Shown: positions 8,966 through 16,427 of the stretch, in pieces
Position numbering within the stretch: the first letter of the stretch is position 1
Layout of the letters: every line of letters begins with the position of its first letter
Origin: an uncultured Acetatifactor sp.
GTDB taxonomy: Bacteria > Bacillota > Clostridia > Lachnospirales > Lachnospiraceae
Direction: 5' to 3'
Assembly (NCBI GenBank): GCA_910584375.1
Contig: CAJUAH010000002.1
Location: forward strand, 124,001-188,000
Length of the DNA stretch: 64,000 bases
Position numbers and translations under genes: made by a program
Notes under the pieces: model-generated
Seen by the model: only the letters and a program-made list of their open reading frames with translations
What the model was told of the DNA's origin: nothing
Database searches by the model: none

Positions 8966-9718
8966 TTACTGCTCCTCTGCCACTTCCTCGATATCGGTAG
9001 CCTCCGCCTGTACATCCTCCTCGGTATACACGGCCTCGCCCTGGTTGGCCTCAATAACGGCGTCCGCCATCTTGGCCACAATCAGTTTGACGGCTCTGAT
9101 CGCGTCGTCATTGCCGGGGATGATATAATCCAGTTCCTCGGGATCACAGTTGGTATCGCCGATACCGATCAGCGTGATACCCAGAGAGTGCGCCTCCTGC
9201 ACGCAAATCTTCTCTTTCTTGGGATCGACTACAAAGATCGCGTCGGGAATCCTGGTCATATTCTTGATACCGCCCAGGTTCTTCTCCAGTTTATCCCATT
9301 CTTTCTTAAGCTGGATAACCTCTTTCTTGGGCAGCACGTCAAATGTGCCGTCCGTAGACATCGTCTCGATGGCGCGCAGCCTTCCGATACGGGACTGGAT
9401 GGTCTTGAAGTTGGTCAGCATACCGCCCAGCCATCTCTCGTTCACATAGAACATGCCGCAACGCTCGGCCTCGGCCTTGACAGCGTCCTGCGCCTGTTTC
9501 TTGGTGCCGACAAACAGGATGGTACCGCCCTGCGCGGCGATCTCGGAAACGGCCTTGTATGCCTCGTCCACCTTGACCACCGACTTTTGCAGATCGATGA
9601 TATGGATACCGTTTCTCTCCGTGAAGATATAGGGAGCCATCTTGGGGTTCCACCTTCTGGTCTGATGTCCGAAATGAACACCTGCTTCAAGTAACTGTTT
9701 CATAGAAATAACGCTCAT
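8966..9718 (-). CDS. rpsB: 30S ribosomal protein S2
   Basis: A 250-residue small-subunit protein that assembles late and is needed for S1 or mRNA docking. It opens with [27 protein letters not shown], the S2 signature. The typical coiled-coil insertion ([20 protein letters not shown]) follows, with the conserved [18 protein letters not shown] stretch after it. The C-terminus is an acidic tail. GGAGG sits 7 bases before the start. It heads the rpsB-tsf operon with its own strong promoter and a 160-base leader. Upstream genes are flagellar, as in Bacillus subtilis. Confidence 0.98.
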   Translation of the reverse strand: MSVISMKQLLEAGVHFGHQTRRWNPKMAPYIFTERNGIHIIDLQKSVVKVDEAYKAVSEIAAQGGTILFVGTKKQAQDAVKAEAERCGMFYVNERWLGGMLTNFKTIQSRIGRLRAIETMSTDGTFDVLPKKEVIQLKKEWDKLEKNLGGIKNMTRIPDAIFVVDPKKEKICVQEAHSLGITLIGIGDTNCDPEELDYIIPGNDDAIRAVKLIVAKMADAVIEANQGEAVYTEEDVQAEATDIEEVAEEQ

Positions 9719-9880
9719 GTCTCTACCTCCGTTTTGGTTGATCGGCCCGTTCTCCGGCGCCGTCCTCCGCGTTCCCTCTCCGCCGCTGCCGCGTTAGAGC
9801 AACGGTTCTCTCCGGCCGCTATCCCGCGCCGTGCGGGACACCACTGCCGGATAAAAACGCGTGTGTTTTTACAACATTTC
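9719..9880 (-). promoter_or_regulatory. GC-rich 5' leader of rpsB
   Basis: About 160 bases between the predicted transcription start and the rpsB ATG. It is much more GC-rich than the promoter beside it and able to fold, for example the hairpin TCCCGC-ACGG-CGCGGGA near 9820-9840. rpsB is autoregulated by S2 through its leader in other bacteria. Whether this leader works the same way is inference; I cannot match it to a named RNA family. Confidence 0.4.
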
Positions 9881-9881
9881 G

Positions 9882-9910
9882 AGTATATCACAAATAATTC
9901 CTGTTTGCAA
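9882..9910 (-). promoter_or_regulatory. Strong SigA-type promoter of rpsB-tsf
   Basis: On the minus strand TTGCAA (9910-9905), an exact 17-base spacer and TATACT (9887-9882) are seen. The -35 starts 7 bases after the stop codon of the upstream repeat protein. This lets ribosomal genes be expressed independently of the flagellar transcript that runs towards them. Confidence 0.75.
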
Positions 9911-9916
9911 GGATTT

Positions 9917-10867
9917 TTACCGCTTTTTTGTTATGATCCGGGCAATTTCTTCCTCCGTAGCGTCCACCGGTATCTCGTAAGTCCCGGTGCTGATGGAATG
10001 GTCGTATCCGTTGTCGCACAGGAAACGGTCATACGTCTTGTAATCTTCCACCAGTCCCAGCGCCTGGAGATTCTTGCTGACAGTCACGGAGCTCTCCCCC
10101 CGGTTGATCACCAGCGTGACCGTCTCTCCCGCCGGTTCAGCCGTGGGTGCCGGTGTAGGTTTCGCTGTCGGCGTCGGTGTGGGTTTCGCTGTCGGCGTCG
10201 GTGTGGGTTTCGCTGTCGGCATCGGCGTGGGTTTCGCCGTAGGCGTCGGTGCGGGTTTCGCTGTCGGCGTCGGTGTGGGTTTCGCTGTCGGCATCGGCGT
10301 GGGTTTCGCCGTCGGCGTCGGCGTGGGTTTCGCCGTCGGCGTCGGTGTGGGTTTCGCCGTAGGTGCCGGTGTGGGTTTTGCTGTCGGCATCGGTGTGGGT
10401 TTCGCCGTCGGCGTCGGTGTGGGTTTTGCCGCTGGCGTCGGCGCCGGGGATGCCGTGGACACTACAGCGGGTTCCGCCGTAGGGCTGGCCGCGGGCTGTG
10501 TAATGGAATCGTCCGTCGGCTGCGCCGTAGAGTCCGCTGGCTCTGTCCCGGACGCGGCTGTAGAATTTGCCGCGTTGCCTGATACGGGCTGATCCTCCGG
10601 CTCCGGTGTGGACTGTGTCTCCGGGGAAGGTGTGGGACTCGTCTCAGGCTGAATCTCAGACAACGTCCGAGACGGTTCCGGCGTGACTGTGGCAAGTTCC
10701 GACAGCACACCCTCGGGATGTGTCATGCCCAGCTCGGCGGCCCTTTGCAGGATCTCCTCATCCGTCATACGGGCCTGCCCTTTCTGGCTGTATCCCATCA
10801 GCAGCGCCGTCACGACGATGCCGACGCCCAGAGCCCGCAGATAATATTTTAACCTCGTTCTATTCAT
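9917..10867 (-). CDS. Membrane-anchored Pro/Thr-repeat protein with C-terminal YceG/MltG-like module
   Basis: 316 residues: a basic N-terminus and one membrane helix (about residues 11-25), an extracytoplasmic low-complexity region rich in Thr, Pro, Ser and Glu (about 60-144), and roughly twelve 8-residue repeats of the form PTAKPTPx (about 145-245). The C-terminus is a folded module of ~70 residues (TLVINRGESSVTVSKNLQAL... STGTYEIP). That tail resembles the LysM-like N-terminal part of MltG/YceG lytic transglycosylases, but the catalytic domain is absent. A cell-wall-spanning stalk that holds a wall- or partner-binding head outside is a reasonable guess. The start overlaps the SwrB-like gene by 4 bases (ATGA), so it belongs to the fla/che transcript. 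Function unknown. Confidence 0.7.
   Translation of the reverse strand: MNRTRLKYYLRALGVGIVVTALLMGYSQKGQARMTDEEILQRAAELGMTHPEGVLSELATVTPEPSRTLSEIQPETSPTPSPETQSTPEPEDQPVSGNAANSTAASGTEPADSTAQPTDDSITQPAASPTAEPAVVSTASPAPTPAAKPTPTPTAKPTPMPTAKPTPAPTAKPTPTPTAKPTPTPTAKPTPMPTAKPTPTPTAKPAPTPTAKPTPMPTAKPTPTPTAKPTPTPTAKPTPAPTAEPAGETVTLVINRGESSVTVSKNLQALGLVEDYKTYDRFLCDNGYDHSISTGTYEIPVDATEEEIARIITKKR
10130..10435. repeat. 24-bp tandem repeat array coding for PTAKPTPx units
   Basis: About twelve imperfect copies of a 24-base unit (plus-strand form GTGGGTTTCGCTGTCGGCGT followed by CGGT), all in frame in the repeat protein. Substitutions are mostly at third positions or change one residue (Thr, Met or Ala at unit position 8). 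Copy number is likely to vary between strains through slippage. Confidence 0.9.
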
Positions 10868-11631
10868 GAACCATTTCTTCCTTCAAACAAATCAATGACC
10901 AGTTTCACTTCGCCCACGCCCAGATGCAACGCTCTGGCAATGCCCACATCGGAACGCCCCTGACGGTGCAGCTCCAGAATGCTCTCATTCTTGTTGCTGT
11001 AGCTCTCCGTCCCCTGCAATTCCTGCTGCGGCTGCTGTGTCATATCCTTTTCTGTCTCTGGAGCCGCGGGCTGCTGCAACAGCCGGTCGATCTCCTCGTC
11101 CGAGATGAATCCCGTCTGCAAAGCCTGAAAGGCCGGTGTCACCACCTGACGCGCCGCCTGCGTAGCCGCCTCTGTCTCCCGCAGCGTCATCTCCGCCTCC
11201 CTGGTGACCGCCTCCACTTCTTTGCTGGCAATCTCCGCTTCCTTTAGTTTCCGCTCCATCTCCGTAGCCGTATTTTTCAGATTATCATGTTTGGCGTTGA
11301 GCATATCATACAGAAACAGGATTTCCTGCTGGCTCTTATTGATCTGCTGCAACACGGTCTCCGAATATTCGTTCACCGCCATGATCTTTTCATTGGATAT
11401 CCTCTCCAGGGAGCGCTCCGTCTTTTCCATGGAATACTCTATCGCCTCTTCCACCGTATCGTCCACCTGGCTGCGAATCCTTTCCAGCTCCCTGGCCACC
11501 ATATCGCCGATCTCGTCCCTGGCCAGTTCCCTGTCGTGCTCCAGGGAATCCCCCCTTCCGGACGGGATCAGGAAACTGGCCGCAAATACCACCACTCCCA
11601 TGATCAGGAGTACGATCTCCGTGCTGTTCAT
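10864..11631 (-). CDS. DUF6115 / SwrB-like single-pass membrane protein
   Basis: 255 residues. One N-terminal membrane helix (MNSTEIVLLIMGVVVFAASF) is followed by a long charged coiled coil with heptad-like Glu/Arg/Lys (about residues 30-160), a Gln-rich linker, and a short C-terminal HTH-like segment (ILELHRQGRSDVGIARALHL). This is the design of Bacillus SwrB/YlxL, a protein that promotes basal body and export apparatus assembly. The position is the same too: after the sigma-28 gene and before rpsB. Sequence identity to SwrB cannot be measured here, so the assignment rests on layout and position. Confidence 0.7.
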   Translation of the reverse strand: MNSTEIVLLIMGVVVFAASFLIPSGRGDSLEHDRELARDEIGDMVARELERIRSQVDDTVEEAIEYSMEKTERSLERISNEKIMAVNEYSETVLQQINKSQQEILFLYDMLNAKHDNLKNTATEMERKLKEAEIASKEVEAVTREAEMTLRETEAATQAARQVVTPAFQALQTGFISDEEIDRLLQQPAAPETEKDMTQQPQQELQGTESYSNKNESILELHRQGRSDVGIARALHLGVGEVKLVIDLFEGRNGS

Positions 11632-11675
11632 ATATTCCTACCTGTACCTTTCCGCCATAAAGTCTCTCCGGAAAC

Positions 11676-11990
11676 CTATATCTTCATATCAAAACTCTGA
11701 CGGGGACGATCCTTTATCACCATCTGCTGCGAGGGCTCGGCTTTCCTGCGTCTCCTGCCTCCGTCTCCGCTGTATTCATTGCTCCCTTTCTCCCGGGCAT
11801 CCTGTTTTTTGTTCTTCCAGTCCGCCTCCTCGCCGGAGCGTACCTGCCGGGCCTTCTGCTGGTTATCCTGTTCCCGGTCCTGACCGATACTGACCTGGTT
11901 CATATATCCCTTATTATCTTCATTCTGCTTGATCGTCGAATAATCCTGTACCCTGGCAATCGTTGCGTTTTGAATTGCGCTCACAGCCAT
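11676..11990 (-). CDS. Small hydrophilic hypothetical protein of the flagellar operon
   Basis: 104 residues with no membrane segment or recognised domain. The N-terminus is ordered-looking (MAVSAIQNATIARVQDYSTI); the middle is highly charged and rich in Gln, Lys, Arg and Asp; the tail is basic (GGRRRRKAEP) and ends in RPRQSFDMKI. GGAGG stands 7 bases before the ATG. It lies 15 bases after the FapA-family gene and is followed within 45 bases by the SwrB-like gene, so it is part of the distal fla/che operon. The composition suggests a disordered adaptor. I do not recognise it. Confidence 0.7.
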   Translation of the reverse strand: MAVSAIQNATIARVQDYSTIKQNEDNKGYMNQVSIGQDREQDNQQKARQVRSGEEADWKNKKQDAREKGSNEYSGDGGRRRRKAEPSQQMVIKDRPRQSFDMKI

Positions 11991-12005
11991 ATGCTTACCT
12001 CCATC

Positions 12006-13595
12006 CTATAGTCCGACCATCTTCACATCCCCACCGATCCTCCTGAACCGGCAATGCTGATAACTGCTGCGCAGAGACATGGAAACCTCCCTGATAATAA
12101 TAACCGTTCCGGGAAACGCCTCCCCGATGACTTCCACGAAAGCTTCGTTCTGCCCCTCAAAAGCGGCGTGCAGTTCCTCCCATTTCGCGTTCTTCTCCAC
12201 CAGCTCCCGTTTCTTGGCCTCGGTGAGCGTCACCAGGGAACGGATATATTTCACCTGCTCCGGGGAGAACTGTACGCCCTTTGCCCGTTTCTCCGCAAAG
12301 GAAGTCAGAATCGGCTGCGTCTTTTTAATCACTTTCTGTATCTCCGTAAGCTCCTCCTGCAAAGCCTGGTATTCCTCCTTCAGACGGGGATTTACCCCCA
12401 CCTCCACCACCGTGGACGCCCCCATATTGGCCCCCAGGTTCTTGGCGCTGATCTTGGAACCGGCGCAGGCGTGTCCGCCGGTAATAAATCCTCTCCGCCC
12501 GGTGACATTGATTTCGCTGCCCGCCATCACCTTGCTGTGCAGAATAGACTCGGCGGATATGTATCCCGCCGCGTTGGCGTTGGCATTTTCCAGAAATTTG
12601 GCCACAATGTTGCCCCCCGCCTCCAGGCGTCCCTTATTCATACCGTTCATGCCCCTGGTGATTACGATATCTCCCTCGGCATAAATGGCGGCTCCCTCCA
12701 CAACGCCGTTCACGATCACATTGCCCTGGGCGCTTACCGTGAAACCCGAGCATACATTGCCGTTGACCTGTACGCTGCCGTCAAACTCTATATTGCCGGT
12801 GCTGTTGTCCACGTTCTCCACCACATAGAGATCGGATACGAACACCTGTCCGTCCACCAGCGTCACGCAGCCGTCCACCTCCGAGCTTATGGACATGCGA
12901 TCCTGCGCCAGCGCCACGTGCTTGCCAAAACGGAGCGTCGCTCTCTTTACATTGCGGGGCCTCACCATCACGCCCGCCACATTGTAACCGCACTCCCCCT
13001 CGTCCTCCGGAATAATCTGCGCCAGCAGATCTCCCTGCCTGCAGTGGTTGATCGTATTGAGATTAAAAAAATCCACGCTGCCGTCCTCGTTCAGTGTGGG
13101 GACCGCCCGGGGATCCGTATTGAATAAATATTCTATCTCCGCATCCTTGCCGTGCCGCGGCGGCTTGCCTTCCGCCACCACCAGGTCTCTGCAATAATGA
13201 CCCCTGCGAAAATGTTCCCTCAGCAATTCCATGTTAAGTCCGTAGACAATCTTTTTAAATTCCATGTCTTTGATAAACTCTTCCATCGACATGCGCTGGC
13301 CCGTCTCCGAGGGCGGGTAAAAACGGACGGTGGCCGTCATCGAATCCTCGCTGATATCCAGCCGGTAGCTCTCCTGTTCCGGCGGACACGCGCCCATCCC
13401 CAGTCTCACAATCTGCTCCGAACCTGCCTCCACTGCCTTTTTTATCTGACCGATATCGCCGCTCACATTGCGCACTTCCAGATATTCCAGCAGTTCGTTG
13501 ATCCGGATCGGTTCTCCGCCGTCCTGAGGCGGCATACATTTTACCCCAAACCCATTGGGGATATTCACCAACTGAAAATAGCCGTTTACAGCCAT
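12006..13595 (-). CDS. FapA/DUF342 family polymerising beta-helix protein
   Basis: 529 residues. An N-terminal mixed region (~1-190) leads into a right-handed beta-helix-like stretch (~240-400) of repeated short strands, such as GNIEFDGSVQVNGNV, GNVIVNGVVEGAAIYAEGD and GGNIVAKFLENANA. A C-terminal coiled coil (~405-475) and a small terminal domain follow. This is the DUF342/FapA architecture, related in its helix to bactofilins. In other Firmicutes such genes sit beside sigma-28 in flagellar operons, but the role is not established. It lies 36 bases after fliA, preceded by GGAGG, and is followed closely by the small hypothetical gene. Confidence 0.85.
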   Translation of the reverse strand: MAVNGYFQLVNIPNGFGVKCMPPQDGGEPIRINELLEYLEVRNVSGDIGQIKKAVEAGSEQIVRLGMGACPPEQESYRLDISEDSMTATVRFYPPSETGQRMSMEEFIKDMEFKKIVYGLNMELLREHFRRGHYCRDLVVAEGKPPRHGKDAEIEYLFNTDPRAVPTLNEDGSVDFFNLNTINHCRQGDLLAQIIPEDEGECGYNVAGVMVRPRNVKRATLRFGKHVALAQDRMSISSEVDGCVTLVDGQVFVSDLYVVENVDNSTGNIEFDGSVQVNGNVCSGFTVSAQGNVIVNGVVEGAAIYAEGDIVITRGMNGMNKGRLEAGGNIVAKFLENANANAAGYISAESILHSKVMAGSEINVTGRRGFITGGHACAGSKISAKNLGANMGASTVVEVGVNPRLKEEYQALQEELTEIQKVIKKTQPILTSFAEKRAKGVQFSPEQVKYIRSLVTLTEAKKRELVEKNAKWEELHAAFEGQNEAFVEVIGEAFPGTVIIIREVSMSLRSSYQHCRFRRIGGDVKMVGL

Positions 13596-13631
13596 ACCTT
13601 CTTTCCTCCATGTTTTCCCGTGGCGGTATTC

Positions 13632-14405
13632 TCATCGATCCCGCAGAATACCCATATAATTACCCATCTTCGTCTTCATTTTCTGCAATGCCCGGGTATG
13701 CAGCTGAGAGATCCGGGATTCTGAGACCTCCAGCACATTGCTGATTTCCTTGAGGGTCAGGTCCTCATAATAATAGAGAGTAATAACCTTCTTTTCCTTC
13801 TCCGTCAGCAGTTCCAGCGCATCTCCCAACACCTTCGCCAGCTCCTGTTTCTCCACATTCTCCTCAGGGCTGACAAACCTGGCCGCCGTGTGCTGCCCGC
13901 TGTCCTGCGAAATCTCGCTGCCCTGCTCTATATATTCGTTCAGAGACACCAGTCCCGTAATCTTCATCTGGGACTGCCAGTCTACATATTCATCATCCGT
14001 GATCCCCAGTTTCCGCGCGATCTCCTCGTCAGTGGCATTCCGCCCGGTCTCTGTCTCGATCTGCCGGATCACCCCGTCGATCTGTTTCTGTTTCTGCCGG
14101 ATCGTTCTGGGGATCCAGTCCATCTTGCGGATCTGATCCAGTATGGATCCCCTGATCCGCAGGCTGGCATACGTCTCAAACTTCACTTCCTTGAGAGTAT
14201 CAAATTTGTCAATAGCGTCGATCAACCCGAAGATACCATAACCGACCAGGTCGTCATATTCCACATTATAGCCGAGATACATGCTCAATCTTCCGGCCAC
14301 CGTCTTGACCAGTGGCGCGTATTCCAGAATGATCTTTTCCCGCAGTTCCGGGGTTCGGGTCTTCATATATTCGTCCCAGAGCTTTTTTCTGCCCGCCTCG
14401 TCCAT
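13632..14405 (-). CDS. fliA: FliA/WhiG-type sigma-28 factor
   Basis: 257 residues from the ATG that follows AAAGGAGAG; a longer frame to 14444 has no ribosome site. Region 2 carries YDDLVGYGIFGLIDAIDKFD with the RIRGSILDQIRKMDWIPR segment typical of flagellar sigma factors. Region 3 follows, and region 4 has the helix-turn-helix LTLKEISNVLEVSESRISQLH near the C-terminus. It would direct RNA polymerase to late flagellar and chemotaxis promoters elsewhere in the genome. It is near the far end of the fla/che operon, as sigD is in Bacillus, where distance from the promoter helps set its level. An FlgM anti-sigma gene is not in the window. Confidence 0.95.
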   Translation of the reverse strand: MDEAGRKKLWDEYMKTRTPELREKIILEYAPLVKTVAGRLSMYLGYNVEYDDLVGYGIFGLIDAIDKFDTLKEVKFETYASLRIRGSILDQIRKMDWIPRTIRQKQKQIDGVIRQIETETGRNATDEEIARKLGITDDEYVDWQSQMKITGLVSLNEYIEQGSEISQDSGQHTAARFVSPEENVEKQELAKVLGDALELLTEKEKKVITLYYYEDLTLKEISNVLEVSESRISQLHTRALQKMKTKMGNYMGILRDR

Positions 14406-14448
14406 GGTACTCTCCTTTCCGTATTCTCCCGCTGCCCATCCCATGTTC

Positions 14449-14712
14449 TTATTCCGCCGTCACAGTGTCCGCCTCATCTTCGGCGGCCTCCTCCTCAGCC
14501 GCGGCGGTTTCCGCCGCCAGCCTCGCCTCGTTCTCTCTGTCAAAATGATCCAGAACGCCGCACAGCGCGCGTCCAAGTACATAGAACAGCAACATGGACC
14601 CCAGAAGAGCCGACATTCTAAACAACAGACTTTCTCCCCGGGCCATGGTAAACAGGCAGCTTACAGCTCCTGACACCAGCATCATAATTACCGGTATTAA
14701 ATTTCTTTTCAT
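14449..14712 (-). CDS. Small two-helix membrane protein between cheD and fliA
   Basis: 87 residues from an ATG preceded by GAGG. There are two hydrophobic segments (LIPVIMMLVSGAVSCLFTMA and, after a short loop, FRMSALLGSMLLFYVLGRAL). A cytoplasmic-type tail rich in Ala and Glu follows (RLAAETAAAEEEAAEDEADT). No known family is recognised. It lies 40 bases after cheD and 43 before fliA, so it is certainly read with them. Its position suggests a role in motility or in sigma-28 control, but nothing in the sequence proves that. Confidence 0.65.
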   Translation of the reverse strand: MKRNLIPVIMMLVSGAVSCLFTMARGESLLFRMSALLGSMLLFYVLGRALCGVLDHFDRENEARLAAETAAAEEEAAEDEADTVTAE

Positions 14713-14752
14713 CCTTACCTCACCTACGCATATCGTACCTGACATACCCGCG

Positions 14753-15238
14753 CTATATTACCGTCTCGTTCCTGCCCACCGCCCGGATATGAAAATCTCC
14801 TGTCTCCGGAAAGAATGTAACCGTTCGCCCATAGTTTTTCCCGGTGTCCGCCGCCAGCAGCGGGATATTCAGAGCTTTCAGCACTGCCTTGGACGCGGCG
14901 GCGTTGCGCTCTCCCACATTCATCAGGTCGCTCTTGGTCATGGACTGGAACATGGTAGCCCCGCCGGCGATCTTGGCCACCATCCTGGCCCTTGACGCCC
15001 CCAGTTTCTCCATCTGCCGCACCAGCTCCACAATGCCGGTATCCGCAAATTTTGCTATATTTTGATTGCCCCGGATCGCCGTGCTGTCCGGCAGCATGAT
15101 ATGCGCCAGTCCCCCGATCCCTGTCTTCGGATCCCTGATGGCGATCCCGATACAGGATCCAAGGCCCAGAGTGATCAGGCCGTCCGGACTTTTACAGGTC
15201 TTCAGATCCGCCATGCCTACTGTAATAATATTACCCAT
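14753..15238 (-). CDS. cheD: Chemoreceptor glutamine deamidase CheD
   Basis: 161 residues. CheD deamidates glutamines in methyl-accepting receptors and, in Bacillus, binds CheC to tune adaptation. The catalytic Cys-His-Thr set is visible: Thr23 and Cys29 in LITLGLGSCIGI and His46 in GGLAHIMLP. The conserved GGATMF and NVGERNA motifs follow. It is 28 bases after cheC, which supports a CheC-CheD feedback pair. The ribosome site is weak (GGGGGCG well upstream), so it may rely on coupling. Its receptor substrates are not encoded here. Confidence 0.95.
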   Translation of the reverse strand: MGNIITVGMADLKTCKSPDGLITLGLGSCIGIAIRDPKTGIGGLAHIMLPDSTAIRGNQNIAKFADTGIVELVRQMEKLGASRARMVAKIAGGATMFQSMTKSDLMNVGERNAAASKAVLKALNIPLLAADTGKNYGRTVTFFPETGDFHIRAVGRNETVI

Positions 15239-15266
15239 CCGTACATTTCGCCCCCTTGTCTTAGCC

Positions 15267-15884
15267 CTATACTATTCCCAGTGCCGACAAAATTTTCTGA
15301 TAAGAAGGTATATCCGGAATCAATATGAAATATCCGTCAACCTCAACCTCATCAAAAAAGCGAGATTGAATCATCAAAATATTGTCTCCCAGTTCGCCGA
15401 ACATAATAGCAGGTACGCTCAGAATAGCGCCCGCCATATCCACGGTAAGGCTCGGAGGCGTAGGATAAATGCACAGATCGGTCAGGGTAGCCAGCGAATT
15501 CAGATAAGCGCCTGTGATAATATTGCTGAGCTCCATCATGGCTGAAGTCTCCATCTCGTCCAATCCGGGCTGACCGGAGTCATACCCCATCATCATCTTT
15601 TTTACCAGTCCCTTGGCGGCTCCCAGTTCTACCAGAAACATAATGCTGCCGGTAATATCGCCTTCCACCCCCAGCAGGACGCCCACCATCAGCTGTTCTT
15701 CACCGCCCACCATAGCTCCCACTTCCGAGAACTCCAGCAGCCGCACCTGGGGAACCTGCATGTCTATCTTGCTCTGCAGCATCTGTGAAAGCGCTGTCAT
15801 GGCGTTGCCCGCGCCGATGTTGCCAATCTCGCGAAGTACGTCCAAATAGTTACTTGTCACATGCTCCAAACTCATATCCGACAT
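15267..15884 (-). CDS. cheC: CheY-P phosphatase CheC
   Basis: 205 residues from the ATG that follows GAGGAG by 7 bases; the frame extends to 15899. Two copies of the CheC/FliY active-site helix are present, each with the Glu/Asn pair: LREIGNIGAGNAMTALSQ near the N-terminus and MMELSNIITGAYLNSLA in the middle. Both sites look intact. It would dephosphorylate CheY-P and be boosted by CheD, encoded next. A second member of this family, FliY, is in the same operon, so the cell has at least two CheY-P phosphatases. Confidence 0.93.
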   Translation of the reverse strand: MSDMSLEHVTSNYLDVLREIGNIGAGNAMTALSQMLQSKIDMQVPQVRLLEFSEVGAMVGGEEQLMVGVLLGVEGDITGSIMFLVELGAAKGLVKKMMMGYDSGQPGLDEMETSAMMELSNIITGAYLNSLATLTDLCIYPTPPSLTVDMAGAILSVPAIMFGELGDNILMIQSRFFDEVEVDGYFILIPDIPSYQKILSALGIV

Positions 15885-15907
15885 AAGTAATCTCCTCATA
15901 AACTCTG

Positions 15908-16387
15908 TTATACGGTATTTTCTCTCTCCTGCATCACCAGATTAAAATCGAGCAGAGAGATCAGACCGCCGTCATACTTGCCGATCCCGCCCAGAAAATT
16001 CATGCGTTCTTCCTTGGAATCGTAAGATACTTTCTCGATCTGTTGCTCATCCAGCGTCACCACTTCCTTGACCTCATCCACGATGACGCCTATGCTGCCG
16101 TACTGCTCCAACTTTAAAATAATGATACGGGTGGCCTTGGTGATTTCGTCCTCCGGCAGGAACATCTTGAGCCGCAGGCTCATGATCGGGATTACCTCGC
16201 CCCGCAGATTGATCACACCCTTCAGATACGGCGCTACCTTGGGAACCCGGGTGATCTTCTGCATTCTCACAATATTATCTATATAGCGGATATCCACGCC
16301 GTACTGCTCCTCGCCCAGACGCACTACGATATACTGCTGGGTGATCGCCGCCGCATCATTGTTCTCGATTACCTTTAATTCTTCCAT
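15908..16387 (-). CDS. cheW: Chemotaxis coupling protein CheW
   Basis: A 159-residue, single CheW (SH3-like) domain protein that links receptors to CheA. Typical motifs are QYIVVRLGEEQYGVDI at the N-terminus, KGVINLRGEVIPIMSLR in the middle and GSIGVIVDEVKEVV after it. The start was placed at the ATG with GGGAG 8 bases upstream; another ATG at 16402 is possible. It lies 40 bases after cheA and 23 before the cheC start, inside the chemotaxis block. Confidence 0.95.
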   Translation of the reverse strand: MEELKVIENNDAAAITQQYIVVRLGEEQYGVDIRYIDNIVRMQKITRVPKVAPYLKGVINLRGEVIPIMSLRLKMFLPEDEITKATRIIILKLEQYGSIGVIVDEVKEVVTLDEQQIEKVSYDSKEERMNFLGGIGKYDGGLISLLDFNLVMQERENTV

Positions 16388-16427
16388 ATCGTCAACTCCC
16401 ATCCGCCCGCCCCGGCAGGCTGTTCTC

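Noticed and set aside
9719..9880. Riboswitch in the rpsB leader
   Set aside because: No known aptamer motif seen; a ribosomal-protein leader is the simpler idea.
10130..10435. CRISPR array
   Set aside because: Repeats have no unique spacers, are in a coding frame and no cas genes are near.
10074..10592. Gly/Val-rich plus-strand frame over the 24-bp repeats
   Set aside because: It is just the antisense reading of the Pro/Thr repeat; no ribosome site.
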